Assembly: GCF_019443405.1 (NCBI RefSeq)
Contig: NZ_CP080376.1
Location: forward strand, 992,001-1,056,000
DNA: 64,000 bases
Source: Brevundimonas sp. PAMC22021
GTDB taxonomy: Bacteria > Pseudomonadota > Alphaproteobacteria > Caulobacterales > Caulobacteraceae
Direction of reading: 5' to 3'
Both the position numbers and the translations under genes were made by a program. Below are positions 22,606 through 30,660 of the stretch, in pieces. Every line of letters begins with the position of its first letter. The stretch's first letter is position 1. The notes below the pieces were generated by a model. It did no database searches, was not told the origin of the DNA, and worked only from the letters and a program-made list of their open reading frames with translations.

Positions 22606-23537
22606 GCGGCTTCCTCCGAAACTTCGACCGGCAGGGCGGGCGCGGCGCGGCGAGGCGCGTAGCGGCTGACCATGTCGGCGCAGAACTGGGCGTATTCCTC
22701 CGCGACCTGCGGAGGGCTGGTGTGGTGAGGCTCGACGCCACGATGCTCGGGCGTAAAGCAGAAGGTGACCGTCGTGTCGAACGGCGCCAAGGCTTCCATC
22801 TGGCGGTCGAACCACTCCAGCGCGCCTTCACGGAAGCTGTCGGCCCACGAAATGCCCGTGCGCACGTGGCGAACGCCCAGGTCGCGCATGATCCCGACGG
22901 CCTCGTCCAGGCGGTGGTCATGATAGTGGAACCACTGGCACAGGCCCATGTCGGCGGCGTAGGGTCGATAGGCTTCAAGCGCGGCCTTGGGCGATCCGTC
23001 CTCGCGCAGCAGCCCCATGTGGAAGTGGCGGTAATAGGAGGAGCCTTCCGCCTCCTTGTGCCGCGTCGTGGCCCCCCACGCCTGGGGCAGGTCATAGAGG
23101 CTGTACCAGAAGATGCGCGGCGCCTGGCCGATCAGCAGGTCGGCGGTTTTCTTGACGCCCCAGGCCTGCACCTCTTCCGATCCGAAGGCGGAGACGCCGA
23201 CCTCGGTGACCCAGACGGGCTTGTCGACGACGGCCCGGATCTCCCCGACCTTGGCCGGCCATTCGTCGATGGACCACAGGTTCCAGTCCAGCGGGAAGCC
23301 GTGGACGGCCACGACATCCACCGCCTCCATCACGCCGCGAGCTTCCAGCCTGCGGAGAAAGCCGGGATCGATCGGGGACATGCCGCCCAGCACGCGCGTG
23401 ACATCGGGATTGGCCTCTCCGATCGCCTGACCGGCCAGGCAGGTCATGTTGGCGAACAGGCTCCATTCGGGATCGAGGTTCGGGTCCCAGTGCGACTTGT
23501 TGTTGGGCTCGTTCCAGATCTTGACGGCTTCGATCAT
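22602..23537 (-). CDS. Clan GH-A beta-xylosidase-like protein, apparently circularly permuted
   Basis: A 311-residue cytosolic protein without signal peptide. It begins at once with AVKIWNEPNN, the beta-4 acid/base motif (Glu10) of clan GH-A. It then runs through beta-6 (VAVHGFP, His79), beta-7 with the nucleophile-like Glu112 (VWVTEVG) and beta-8 (IFWYSLYD), to GLLREDGSPKAALEAY, which normally ends such proteins. About 110 further residues look like the missing first third: CQWFHYHDH, then HVRTGISWADSF, then TTVTFCFTPEH and TSPPQVAEEYAQFCADMV, the usual run-up to WNEP. The strand order therefore seems to be beta 4-8 then 1-3. The start at 23537 is fixed by the ATGA overlap with the upstream gene. 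Related proteins are annotated as beta-xylosidase; activity is unproven. Confidence 0.8.
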   Translation of the reverse strand: MIEAVKIWNEPNNKSHWDPNLDPEWSLFANMTCLAGQAIGEANPDVTRVLGGMSPIDPGFLRRLEARGVMEAVDVVAVHGFPLDWNLWSIDEWPAKVGEIRAVVDKPVWVTEVGVSAFGSEEVQAWGVKKTADLLIGQAPRIFWYSLYDLPQAWGATTRHKEAEGSSYYRHFHMGLLREDGSPKAALEAYRPYAADMGLCQWFHYHDHRLDEAVGIMRDLGVRHVRTGISWADSFREGALEWFDRQMEALAPFDTTVTFCFTPEHRGVEPHHTSPPQVAEEYAQFCADMVSRYAPRRAAPALPVEVSEEAA

Positions 23538-24313
23538 CCGGCGAGGTCTCCAGTCTCGGTCATCACGCCCTGCGCCGGATAGACGGCGCCGGCTTCGGTC
23601 GGCCGCGTCGTGCGGCGGCACAGAAAGACTTCGCTTTCGGGATGGTCGACGATTTCAAAGCCGGAACTTCTCAGCATGGCCGCGCTGCACGCCGCATTGG
23701 GCGTCCACCAGTTGGTCCAGTCGTGAGCGTACTCGTGCTCGATGAAATGCATCTTGGGGTAGCCGGGCTCGTCGAAATGCTGCGTCTCGTTGAAGTCGTA
23801 GTCGGCCTGAACGGGATAGGCGGCCTTTGAACCTCGCTGCATCGACTGAAACAGCAACAGATCGTCCGCCACATGCTCAAAAATCAAGTCGAGCGCCAAA
23901 AGCGGATGACGCAGGTGATAAAGCACCCCCATGAAGATCACCAGATCGAAGCGTTCGCCGAGCGCGGCCAGGTCATAGACCGACAGCTTGCGGAACTCGA
24001 TGTCTGCGCCTTCCACCTCCGCCGCCAGACGCGCCTGGTCCAGATAGCGGTCGTCGAAATCGACCCCCAGCACCCGCGCCGCGCCGCGCCGCTTCATCTC
24101 GAGCGAGTAGAAGCCGGCGTTGCAGCCGATGTCCAGCACGCTCTTGCCGGTCATGTCGGCAGGCAGGGCATGGGCGAAGCGCCTGAATTTGCTGGCGGGA
24201 TAGCCGGGCAGAAAATGGTCCGGCGCGGTGCGCACGCCGTTCAGGTCCATGTCGTGGAACCAGGGCGACAGGGCATCGACCCTCTGGCGAATCTGGTCGG
24301 TGGTCAGGGTCAT
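23534..24313 (-). CDS. SAM-dependent methyltransferase, CmoB-like
   Basis: A 259-residue class I methyltransferase. Motif I is VLDIGCNAGFYSLEMKRRG (about residues 70-88), motif II VLGVDFDDRYL, and the motif IV region DLVIFMGVLYHLRHPLLAL. The last, with the N-terminal WFHDMDLNGVRTAP, resembles the tRNA-modifying CmoB family, but the gene is shorter than CmoB and sits in a glycan operon, so a sugar or lipid acceptor is more likely (inference). The ATG at 24313 overlaps the upstream stop by one base (TGATG). The final residues overlap the glycosidase-like gene. Confidence 0.8.
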   Translation of the reverse strand: MTLTTDQIRQRVDALSPWFHDMDLNGVRTAPDHFLPGYPASKFRRFAHALPADMTGKSVLDIGCNAGFYSLEMKRRGAARVLGVDFDDRYLDQARLAAEVEGADIEFRKLSVYDLAALGERFDLVIFMGVLYHLRHPLLALDLIFEHVADDLLLFQSMQRGSKAAYPVQADYDFNETQHFDEPGYPKMHFIEHEYAHDWTNWWTPNAACSAAMLRSSGFEIVDHPESEVFLCRRTTRPTEAGAVYPAQGVMTETGDLAG

Positions 24314-24900
24314 CAAGGCGTCTCGTTCAATCCCTGGAGCTTGAGCCCCCATGCGTCCGCCGAGAGCGTTGTGATCGATCCTGGCGACACTTCGAACCGG
24401 TCGTGCGAGCGCATTGACAGCCCCAGGCTCAAGGCCACTACGCTTTTGATCACATCGGCATGGCTGACCGCCACGACCGCGCTTGCGCCGCTTCGCGCCA
24501 CGTCTTCGAGCCAGCAAGAGAGACGCAGCTGAACCTCCAGCATCGTCTCGCCCCGCGGCGCGCGCGCCTGATCGCGCTCAGCGTTCCAGCGGCGCCATCC
24601 GGGCTGGTGATCGAGGTCCGCGAAGGTCGCGCCGTTCCAATCACCGAAGTCGATCTCGTTCAGCGCAGGCTCTTCGATCCGCGGCGCGCCGCAGGCGCGG
24701 GCGATCGGCTCGGCCGTCTGGCGGGTGCGCTCCATCGGGCTGGCGTAGACGGCCTCGACGTCCTTGTTCGCGAGACGGCGGCCGACCGCTTCGGCTTGGC
24801 CCAAGCCGGCTTCGCCCATCAGCACGCCGGGCGTTCGTCCGCAGAGCCGGCCGCCAAGTTGATCATGAACGCCGTGTCGCACGAGATAAATCGTGGTCAC
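24313..24900 (-). CDS. Histidine phosphatase (phosphoglycerate-mutase-like) family protein
   Basis: A 195-residue member of the branch-1 histidine phosphatase family. The phosphohistidine motif is LVRHG at residues 6-10, the acid region is EIDFGDWNG, and the second histidine is in [14 protein letters not shown]. Its GTG start overlaps the ino1 stop (GTGA). Being coupled directly to inositol-3-phosphate synthase and lacking a separate inositol monophosphatase nearby, it is a candidate for dephosphorylating inositol phosphate or a glycosyl-phosphate intermediate; this is inference from position. Confidence 0.88.
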   Translation of the reverse strand: MTTIYLVRHGVHDQLGGRLCGRTPGVLMGEAGLGQAEAVGRRLANKDVEAVYASPMERTRQTAEPIARACGAPRIEEPALNEIDFGDWNGATFADLDHQPGWRRWNAERDQARAPRGETMLEVQLRLSCWLEDVARSGASAVVAVSHADVIKSVVALSLGLSMRSHDRFEVSPGSITTLSADAWGLKLQGLNETP

Positions 24901-26003
24901 GAGACCAGGCGCGGCGGCCTTGGCACGTCAACGCCTTCGATGAAGCGTTCGGTGCGCAGCCGCGCCTCCTCGTCGGTGAACTGCTCGGGCGGCGACTTCA
25001 TGAACCAGGCCGACGGACCCACCAGCGGCCCCGAGACGCCGCGGTCCATCGCCAGCTTGGCGCAGCGGATCGCGTCAATGACGACGCCCGCGCTGTTGGG
25101 GCTGTCCCAGACCTCGAGCTTCAGTTCGATGTTCAGCGGCACGTCGCCGAAGGTGGTGCCCTCCAGCCGGATGTGCGCCCATTTGCGGTCGGTCAGCCAC
25201 GGCACATGGTCGCTCGGGCCGACGTGAACGTCGTCGGCGGGCAGGGGGACGTCCAGCTGGCTAGTCACCGCCTGGGTCTTTGAGATCTTCTTGGAGTGCA
25301 GGCGCTCGCGCTCCAGCATGTTCTTGAAGTCGGCGTTGCCGCCGAAGTTCAGCTGGTAGGTGCGGTCCAGCCGCACGCCGCGCTCACGCATCAGATTGGC
25401 CAGCACGCGGTGCACGATGGTCGCGCCCACCTGGCTCTTGATGTCGTCGCCCACGATCGGCAGGCCACGCTCTTCGAAGCGACGCGCCCAATCCTTGTTC
25501 GAGGCGATGAAGACGGGGATGCAGTTCACATAGGCGCAGCCGGCCTTGAGCGCCTGTTCGGCATAGTATTCCGTCGCCTGCTGGGAGCCCACCGGGAGGT
25601 AGGAGACCAGAACGTCCGTGCGGCTTTCGCGAAGAACCTCGGCCACATCGACCGGCGCCTCGTCCGATTCCTGAATGTCGCCGGCCATGTAGAGGCCTAT
25701 GCCGTCGAAGGTCGGGCCGCGCGAGACGCGAACGCCCGTGCCTTCGGGCTTGGCGAAGCGGATGGTGTTGTTCGGCGCGGCGAAGATGGCCTCCGACACG
25801 TCCCGCCCGACCTTGCCCGCATGGATGTCGAAGGCGGAGGCGATCTCGAGATCGCCGACGTGATAGCCGCCGAGTTCGACGTGCATCAGACCGGGCGGCG
25901 GTTCGTTGCTGGTCGCCGCCGCATAGTGGCTGACGCCCTGCACCAGCGAAGAGGCGCAGTTGCCCACGCCGACAACGCCCACGCGCACCTTGTTTCTGCT
26001 CAT
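24897..26003 (-). CDS. ino1: Myo-inositol-1-phosphate synthase (actinobacterial type)
   Basis: A 368-residue NAD-dependent enzyme that cyclises glucose-6-phosphate to inositol-3-phosphate. Visible features are the NAD-binding [19 protein letters not shown], the active-site [31 protein letters not shown], and [14 protein letters not shown] with the lysines around [10 protein letters not shown]. Its length and sequence match the short form known from mycobacteria (about 367 residues) and not the 500-residue eukaryotic form. An in-frame GTG lies one codon upstream of the chosen ATG; AAGGGGG precedes both. It is the first gene of the minus arm. Inositol phosphate is uncommon in Alphaproteobacteria, which makes this context informative. 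Confidence 0.93.
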   Translation of the reverse strand: MSRNKVRVGVVGVGNCASSLVQGVSHYAAATSNEPPPGLMHVELGGYHVGDLEIASAFDIHAGKVGRDVSEAIFAAPNNTIRFAKPEGTGVRVSRGPTFDGIGLYMAGDIQESDEAPVDVAEVLRESRTDVLVSYLPVGSQQATEYYAEQALKAGCAYVNCIPVFIASNKDWARRFEERGLPIVGDDIKSQVGATIVHRVLANLMRERGVRLDRTYQLNFGGNADFKNMLERERLHSKKISKTQAVTSQLDVPLPADDVHVGPSDHVPWLTDRKWAHIRLEGTTFGDVPLNIELKLEVWDSPNSAGVVIDAIRCAKLAMDRGVSGPLVGPSAWFMKSPPEQFTDEEARLRTERFIEGVDVPRPPRLVS

Positions 26004-26277
26004 CACGCCCCCTTCATGCGACCGTACGGCTCATCGCTCACGGCGCAGCTTGACGAGGAAAGTAGATGCTGGCCCGATTGGTTCCATCGATCCGCATACA
26101 AACGATGCGTGACGGTTAGATGCGCTCGGCCGAGGAGCTTCATCTTCTTCCGGAACTAAGATGAAGCTAAGCCGTTCAGATGGCTGAAGTCACCAGATTT
26201 CCAGAGCTTGCGCAAGGCCGATGGCCGAACGCGTGCGGAAAGAAAGGCGACAACGAATTCACGTTTCGGAGGTCCCC
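26004..26277. promoter_or_regulatory. Divergent regulatory region of the glycan locus with a perfect 11-bp dyad
   Basis: This is the longest gene-free stretch of the window (274 bp), lying between ino1 and the first epimerase. It contains AGCTTCATCTT (26136-26146) and its exact reverse complement (26158-26168) around an 11-nt spacer. The spacer itself holds the palindrome TTCCGGAA (26148-26155). The GC content is lower than in the neighbouring genes. The dyad has no T tract and is too far from either start to be a simple terminator of an adjacent gene, so an operator or an RNA hairpin in the leader of the plus operon is more likely. A TTGACG at 26050-26055 could be a -35 element; no good -10 was seen. 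Confidence 0.5.
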
Positions 26278-27390
26278 GTGGCGGACACAGTTCTTATCAC
26301 CGGCGGCGCGGGGTTCGTCGGCCGGCATGTCGCCCGGGCGATGCTGGAGCAGGGTCACAAGGTGCGTGCTCTCGATAGCCTGATCGAGCAGGTCCACTCC
26401 GGCGGCGGACGGCCGGACGACCTCGACCCTGAGGTGGAGCTGATCGTCGGCGACATCCGCGACGAGGACAAGGTTCGCCAGTCGCTGAAGGGCGTGGACA
26501 AGGTGCTGCACCTCGCCGCCGAGGTCGGCGTCGGCCAGAGCATGTACCAGATCGACCGCTACACCTCGGTCAACGAGTACGGCACGGCGGTGCTGTTCCA
26601 GCAGTTGATCGACAATCCGGTGAAGCGGGTCGTGGTCGCCTCGTCGATGAGCATCTACGGCGAGGGCCTGTACGAGACGCAGGACGGCGAGCTGATGCAG
26701 GACGTGGTGCGCGGCCCGCGCAACGCCGACGGCACCTGGGATCCCAAGGACGCACAGGGACGTCCGTTGATCCCCATGATCACGCCGGAAACCAAGCAGC
26801 CGGCGCTGAAGAGCGTCTACGCCATCAACAAGTATGTGCAGGAACGCCTGACCCTGACGCTGACGGCGCAGTACGGCATGGAAAGCTGTGCTCTCCGGCT
26901 GTGGAACATCTATGGACCGGGTCAGGCGCTGTCGAACCCCTATACCGGAGTCCTGGCGATCTTCGCCTCACGCATCTCGCACGGCCAGCAGCCGATGGTG
27001 TTCGAGGACGGGCAGCAACGCCGCGACTTCGTGCATGTTTCGGACGTGTCCAAGGCTTTCCTGCTGGCCATGGACAAGCCGGAAGCCAATGGCGAGGTGT
27101 TCAACATCGGTTCGGGCGTCGATCGCACGGTGGAAGACGTAGCCAGATTGCAGGCGGCCTCCATGGGCCGCTCGGACATTCAGCCGCTGATCACCCAGCA
27201 GGCGAGGGCGGGCGACATCCGCCACAACATCCCTGATCTGTCGAAGGCGCGCGATCTGCTGGGCTATGAGGCGACGCAGGACTTCTCGGCGGGGCTGGAG
27301 GAGCTGGCGGAGTGGGTGGCCAGACAGGAGTCGCACGACAAGGTGGACGAGGCTCGGCGCGAGCTGGAAGCCAGGGGTCTGGTCGCCTGA
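26278..27390 (+). CDS. NAD-dependent sugar-nucleotide epimerase/dehydratase (SDR)
   Basis: A 370-residue extended SDR protein. It has the Rossmann motif LITGGAGFVGRHVA at the N-terminus, the catalytic serine region VVVASSMSIYGEG, and YAINK as the YxxxK pair. A long insertion between these (around DGTWDPKDAQGRPLIPM) resembles that of dTDP-L-rhamnose 4-epimerase-type proteins, but the substrate cannot be assigned. I chose GTG 26278 because GGAGG lies five bases upstream; an open frame reaches 26221. It is the first gene of the plus arm and overlaps the next by one base (TGATG). Confidence 0.85.
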   Translation: MADTVLITGGAGFVGRHVARAMLEQGHKVRALDSLIEQVHSGGGRPDDLDPEVELIVGDIRDEDKVRQSLKGVDKVLHLAAEVGVGQSMYQIDRYTSVNEYGTAVLFQQLIDNPVKRVVVASSMSIYGEGLYETQDGELMQDVVRGPRNADGTWDPKDAQGRPLIPMITPETKQPALKSVYAINKYVQERLTLTLTAQYGMESCALRLWNIYGPGQALSNPYTGVLAIFASRISHGQQPMVFEDGQQRRDFVHVSDVSKAFLLAMDKPEANGEVFNIGSGVDRTVEDVARLQAASMGRSDIQPLITQQARAGDIRHNIPDLSKARDLLGYEATQDFSAGLEELAEWVARQESHDKVDEARRELEARGLVA

Positions 27391-28439
27391 TGGCTCGTGG
27401 GGGGCACGTTCTGATCACCGGCGGGGCCGGCTTCATCGGCTCGAACCTCGCCGACCGGTTGGCGAGCGACCGGTGTCAGGTCACGGTGATGGACACTCTG
27501 GCGCGACCGGGGGTCGAGCGGAATCTGAGTTGGCTGCTGTCGCGCCACGGGGATCGGGTGCGGCATCTGAACGCCGACATCCGCGACGAGGCCGCGGCTG
27601 CTCAAGCCGTGGCCGAGGCCGACGTCGTCTTCCACATGGCGGCCCAGGTGGCGGTGACCACCAGCCTGGTCGATCCGCGCGAGGACTTCGAGATCAACCT
27701 GGCCGGTACGCTGAACCTGCTGGAAGCGGCGCGTGGTCGGCGCGTGCCGGTGATCTACGCCAGCACCAACAAGGTCTACGGCGATCTCGCCGACATCGCG
27801 CTTGAACTCCGCGACGGCGCCTGGGCGCCGGTGGATCAGTCGTTCCGGGAACGCGGCGTCGACGAGCGGCGGCCGCTGGATTTCCATACGCCCTATGGCT
27901 GCTCCAAGGGGGCGGCGGACCAGTATGTGCTGGACTACGCCCGTTCCTTCGACGTGCCGGCCTGCGTGCTGCGGATGAGCTGCATCTATGGCCCCCGCCA
28001 GATGGGGACCGAGGACCAGGGCTGGGTCGCCCATTTCCTGATCCGCGGGCTGGATAACGACACCATCACCCTCTACGGCGACGGGCGCCAGGTGCGCGAC
28101 ATCATGCACGTCCGCGATGCGGTTCAGGCCTATGTCTCGGCCTGGGAGCGGATCGAGCAGGTCAGCGGACGGGCCTTCAACCTGGGCGGCGGGCCGTCGA
28201 ATGCGGTGTCGTTGCGGCAGTTGCTGGGGCACATGCAGGGTCTGATCGGCCGTGACGTCTCGGTCGCCTTCGAGGACTGGCGCGCCGGCGACCAGCGATA
28301 CTTCGTCGCCGACGCTTCGGCCGCGCACGAGGCCTTGGGACTGGATGCGCCCATCGCCTGGCGTGAGGGTGTGGCCGAGCTCGCCACGTGGCTCCGGGCC
28401 GAACGAGCCTCGCCGGCGCAGCAGACGGCGGCGGCATGA
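27390..28439 (+). CDS. NAD-dependent epimerase, CDP-paratose 2-epimerase-like
   Basis: A 349-residue extended SDR. It starts LITGGAGFIGSNLADRL and has YASTNKVYGDL, a block typical of the CDP-paratose/tyvelose 2-epimerase branch, and the catalytic pair in TPYGCSKGAADQY. It ends with RDIMHVRDAVQAY and FNLGGGPSNAVSL, usual for the sugar-binding half. It probably epimerises or oxidises a nucleotide sugar for the glycosyltransferases that follow. The ATG 27390 overlaps the previous stop and the gene ends in an ATGA overlap with the next. Precise substrate unknown. Confidence 0.83.
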   Translation: MARGGHVLITGGAGFIGSNLADRLASDRCQVTVMDTLARPGVERNLSWLLSRHGDRVRHLNADIRDEAAAAQAVAEADVVFHMAAQVAVTTSLVDPREDFEINLAGTLNLLEAARGRRVPVIYASTNKVYGDLADIALELRDGAWAPVDQSFRERGVDERRPLDFHTPYGCSKGAADQYVLDYARSFDVPACVLRMSCIYGPRQMGTEDQGWVAHFLIRGLDNDTITLYGDGRQVRDIMHVRDAVQAYVSAWERIEQVSGRAFNLGGGPSNAVSLRQLLGHMQGLIGRDVSVAFEDWRAGDQRYFVADASAAHEALGLDAPIAWREGVAELATWLRAERASPAQQTAAA

Positions 28440-29539
28440 AGCGCCGGCCGGGCCATGTCCTGTTGACCACCGATGCGGTCGGAGGGGTCTGGACCTATTC
28501 CCTCGATCTCGCGCGAGGCCTGGCGCATCATGGCGTGCGCACGACCCTGGCCGTCATTGGGCCGGAGCCTGGACCCGCCCAGCGCGCCGAGGTTCGCCAG
28601 GTCGGCCTGACCATGATCCAAACGGGCTTCCCGCTCGACTGGTGGGGCGTGGGCGCCGCCGAGATCGTGCGCTCGGGCCAAGCCATCGCGCGGTTCGCCG
28701 ACGAGGCCGGCGTGGACGTGGCGCACCTGCACGCCCCGTCATTGTCGGCGGAGGCGGATTTCGGCGTGCCTGTCATCGGCTCGTGCCATTCGTGCCTCGC
28801 CACCTGGTGGAGCGCAGTCAAGGGTGGGGAGATGCCGTCGGACTTCCTGTGGCGGACCGAGCTGCTGTCGCGGGGCTATGCGGCGTGCGACGCCCTGATC
28901 GCGCCCAGCCGGAGCTTTCGGGACGCCACCTCAGCGCGCTACGGCGTCGATCCCGCGGCCGTTCTGAATGGTCGTGGATCGGCGCGCCTGGCTCCTGGCG
29001 GACGGCGCTCGGGCGTGCTCACCTCCGGACGGCTGTGGGACTCGGGCAAGAACGTGGCGGCTCTGGACCGCGCGGCCGCGCGGATGCGCACGCCCGTGGC
29101 GGCGGCGGGCGCCGTCACCGGCCCTCACGGCGAGACGATCACGCTTTCGCATATCGAGAGCCTCGGCCACCTGGGCGCGGCGTCGCTCGCGGAGCGGCTG
29201 AACCAGACGGCGGTCTTCGCCTCGCTGGCGCTCTATGAGCCGTTCGGACTGGGCGTCTTGGAGGCGGCGCAGGCGGGATGCGCCCTGGTGCTGTCGGACA
29301 TCCCAACCTTCCGCGAGCTCTGGGACGGTGCGGCAATGTTTGTGTCTCCACGCGACGAGGCTGAAGCGGCGCGGGTGTTGGATGCCTTGGCGTCGGACCC
29401 GGCCGAGCGGTCTCGACTGGCCAGAAAGGCGAGGGCGCGGGCGCAGCTCTACACGCTACAAGCGTCGGCCGATGGCACGATGGCCGTTTACATTGAAGCG
29501 ATGGCGGCCGGCGCCCCGATGCGGGAGGTCGCGGCGTGA
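28436..29539 (+). CDS. Glycosyltransferase family 4 protein
   Basis: A 367-residue GT-B enzyme. The N-terminal domain begins VLLTTDAVGGVWTYSLDLA, a glycine-rich acceptor loop common in GT4. The C-terminal donor site shows the EX7E motif in YEPFGLGVLEAAQAG, followed by LSDIPTFRELW. It lacks a membrane segment and should act on the cytosolic face. It overlaps the preceding epimerase (ATGA) and the following gene (GTGA). Donor and acceptor are unknown; UDP-xylose or an epimerised sugar made in the same operon are candidates. Confidence 0.85.
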   Translation: MKRRPGHVLLTTDAVGGVWTYSLDLARGLAHHGVRTTLAVIGPEPGPAQRAEVRQVGLTMIQTGFPLDWWGVGAAEIVRSGQAIARFADEAGVDVAHLHAPSLSAEADFGVPVIGSCHSCLATWWSAVKGGEMPSDFLWRTELLSRGYAACDALIAPSRSFRDATSARYGVDPAAVLNGRGSARLAPGGRRSGVLTSGRLWDSGKNVAALDRAAARMRTPVAAAGAVTGPHGETITLSHIESLGHLGAASLAERLNQTAVFASLALYEPFGLGVLEAAQAGCALVLSDIPTFRELWDGAAMFVSPRDEAEAARVLDALASDPAERSRLARKARARAQLYTLQASADGTMAVYIEAMAAGAPMREVAA

Positions 29540-30660
29540 AGGTCGTCTATTTCACCCACTCGCTTGAGTCCTGCTGGAACCACGGCAACGCCCACTTCCT
29601 GAGGGGCGTCCTGCGCGACCTGATCGCGCGTGGACACGAAGCGGCGGTGTGGGAGCCGCGCGACGCCTGGAGCCGCGAGAACCTGGTGCGCGACCATGGC
29701 GTGGATGGGCTTCAGCCCTATCGCGCCGCCTATCCTGAACTGACGAGCCAAAGGTTCAATCCGCCAGCCGATCTCGACCGGGCGCTCGACGGCGCCGATC
29801 TGGTCTTGGTGCACGAGTGGAACGATCCGGCCCTGGTCGCGGCCGTCGGCGAGGCGAGGGCGCGGGGCGGGCGCTTTACCCTGCTGTTCCACGACACCCA
29901 CCACCGCGCCGTCAGCGAGCCCGAGGGCATCAAGGCGTTCGACCTGTCGGGCTACGACGGCGTGCTGGCGTTCGGAGAGACGCTGGCGGAGGTCTACCGC
30001 CGCTGGGGCTGGGAGGGGCGCGTCTTCGTTTGGCACGAGGCGGCGGACATCCGACTGTTCCACCCGCCGGGCGAGGAAGGCTCGCGCGACGGCCTGATCT
30101 GGATCGGCAACTGGGGTGACGGCGAGCGCACGCGCGAGCTCGAGACCTATCTTTTCAAGCCGGCCCATGACGCGGGGCTGATGCTCGACATCCATGGGGT
30201 TCGCTATCCGGCCGAGGCGCTGGCGACGCTTAGCCGCTACGGCGTGCGCTATCATGGCTGGATGGCTAATGCGGCGGCGCCCGCCGCCTTCGCCCGCCAC
30301 CTGGCCACGGTGCACGTGCCGCGTCGCTTCTATGTCGAACAATTACCGGGCATTCCGACCATCCGCGTGTTCGAGGCGTTGGCCTGCGGCATCCCGCTGG
30401 TCAGCGCGCCGTGGAGCGATAGCGAGGGCCTGTTCACCGTGGGCGAGGACTTCCTGATGGCGCGCTCGGGTGAGGCGATCACGCAGGCCCTGACCGACCT
30501 GAAGAAGGATCCCGCTCTGCGCCAGGCGCTGACGTCGAAGGGGCTCGAGACCGTTCGCGCCCGGCACACCTGCACGCACAGGGTGGATGAGCTGTTGGCA
30601 GTGTACGAGCGGCTGAACGGCGTCTCGGTCTCGGCGCAGCCAGCGCTGGAGACCGCCTGA
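29536..30660 (+). CDS. CgeB-like glycosyltransferase, first of three
   Basis: A 374-residue GT-B protein of the CgeB/Glyco_trans_1_2 group. It begins VVYFTHSLESCWNHGNAHFL and has a C-terminal donor block PTIRVFEALACGIPLVSAPW followed by EGLFTVGEDFLMARS. CgeB was first described in Bacillus spore-surface glycosylation; alphaproteobacterial members lie in polysaccharide loci. The GTG start at 29536 overlaps the GT4 stop. It is followed by two related genes that share the opening pattern (a short hydrophobic strand, then SW/YWNGxA and an Arg/Lys-rich helix), suggesting duplication and divergence of acceptor specificity. Confidence 0.8.
   Translation: MKVVYFTHSLESCWNHGNAHFLRGVLRDLIARGHEAAVWEPRDAWSRENLVRDHGVDGLQPYRAAYPELTSQRFNPPADLDRALDGADLVLVHEWNDPALVAAVGEARARGGRFTLLFHDTHHRAVSEPEGIKAFDLSGYDGVLAFGETLAEVYRRWGWEGRVFVWHEAADIRLFHPPGEEGSRDGLIWIGNWGDGERTRELETYLFKPAHDAGLMLDIHGVRYPAEALATLSRYGVRYHGWMANAAAPAAFARHLATVHVPRRFYVEQLPGIPTIRVFEALACGIPLVSAPWSDSEGLFTVGEDFLMARSGEAITQALTDLKKDPALRQALTSKGLETVRARHTCTHRVDELLAVYERLNGVSVSAQPALETA

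Noticed and set aside
23534..24313. Calling the methyltransferase CmoB, a tRNA wobble-uridine enzyme
   Set aside because: The SAM fold and some CmoB-like residues are present, but the protein is about 60 residues shorter than CmoB, no cmoA is adjacent, and the operon is for glycan synthesis.
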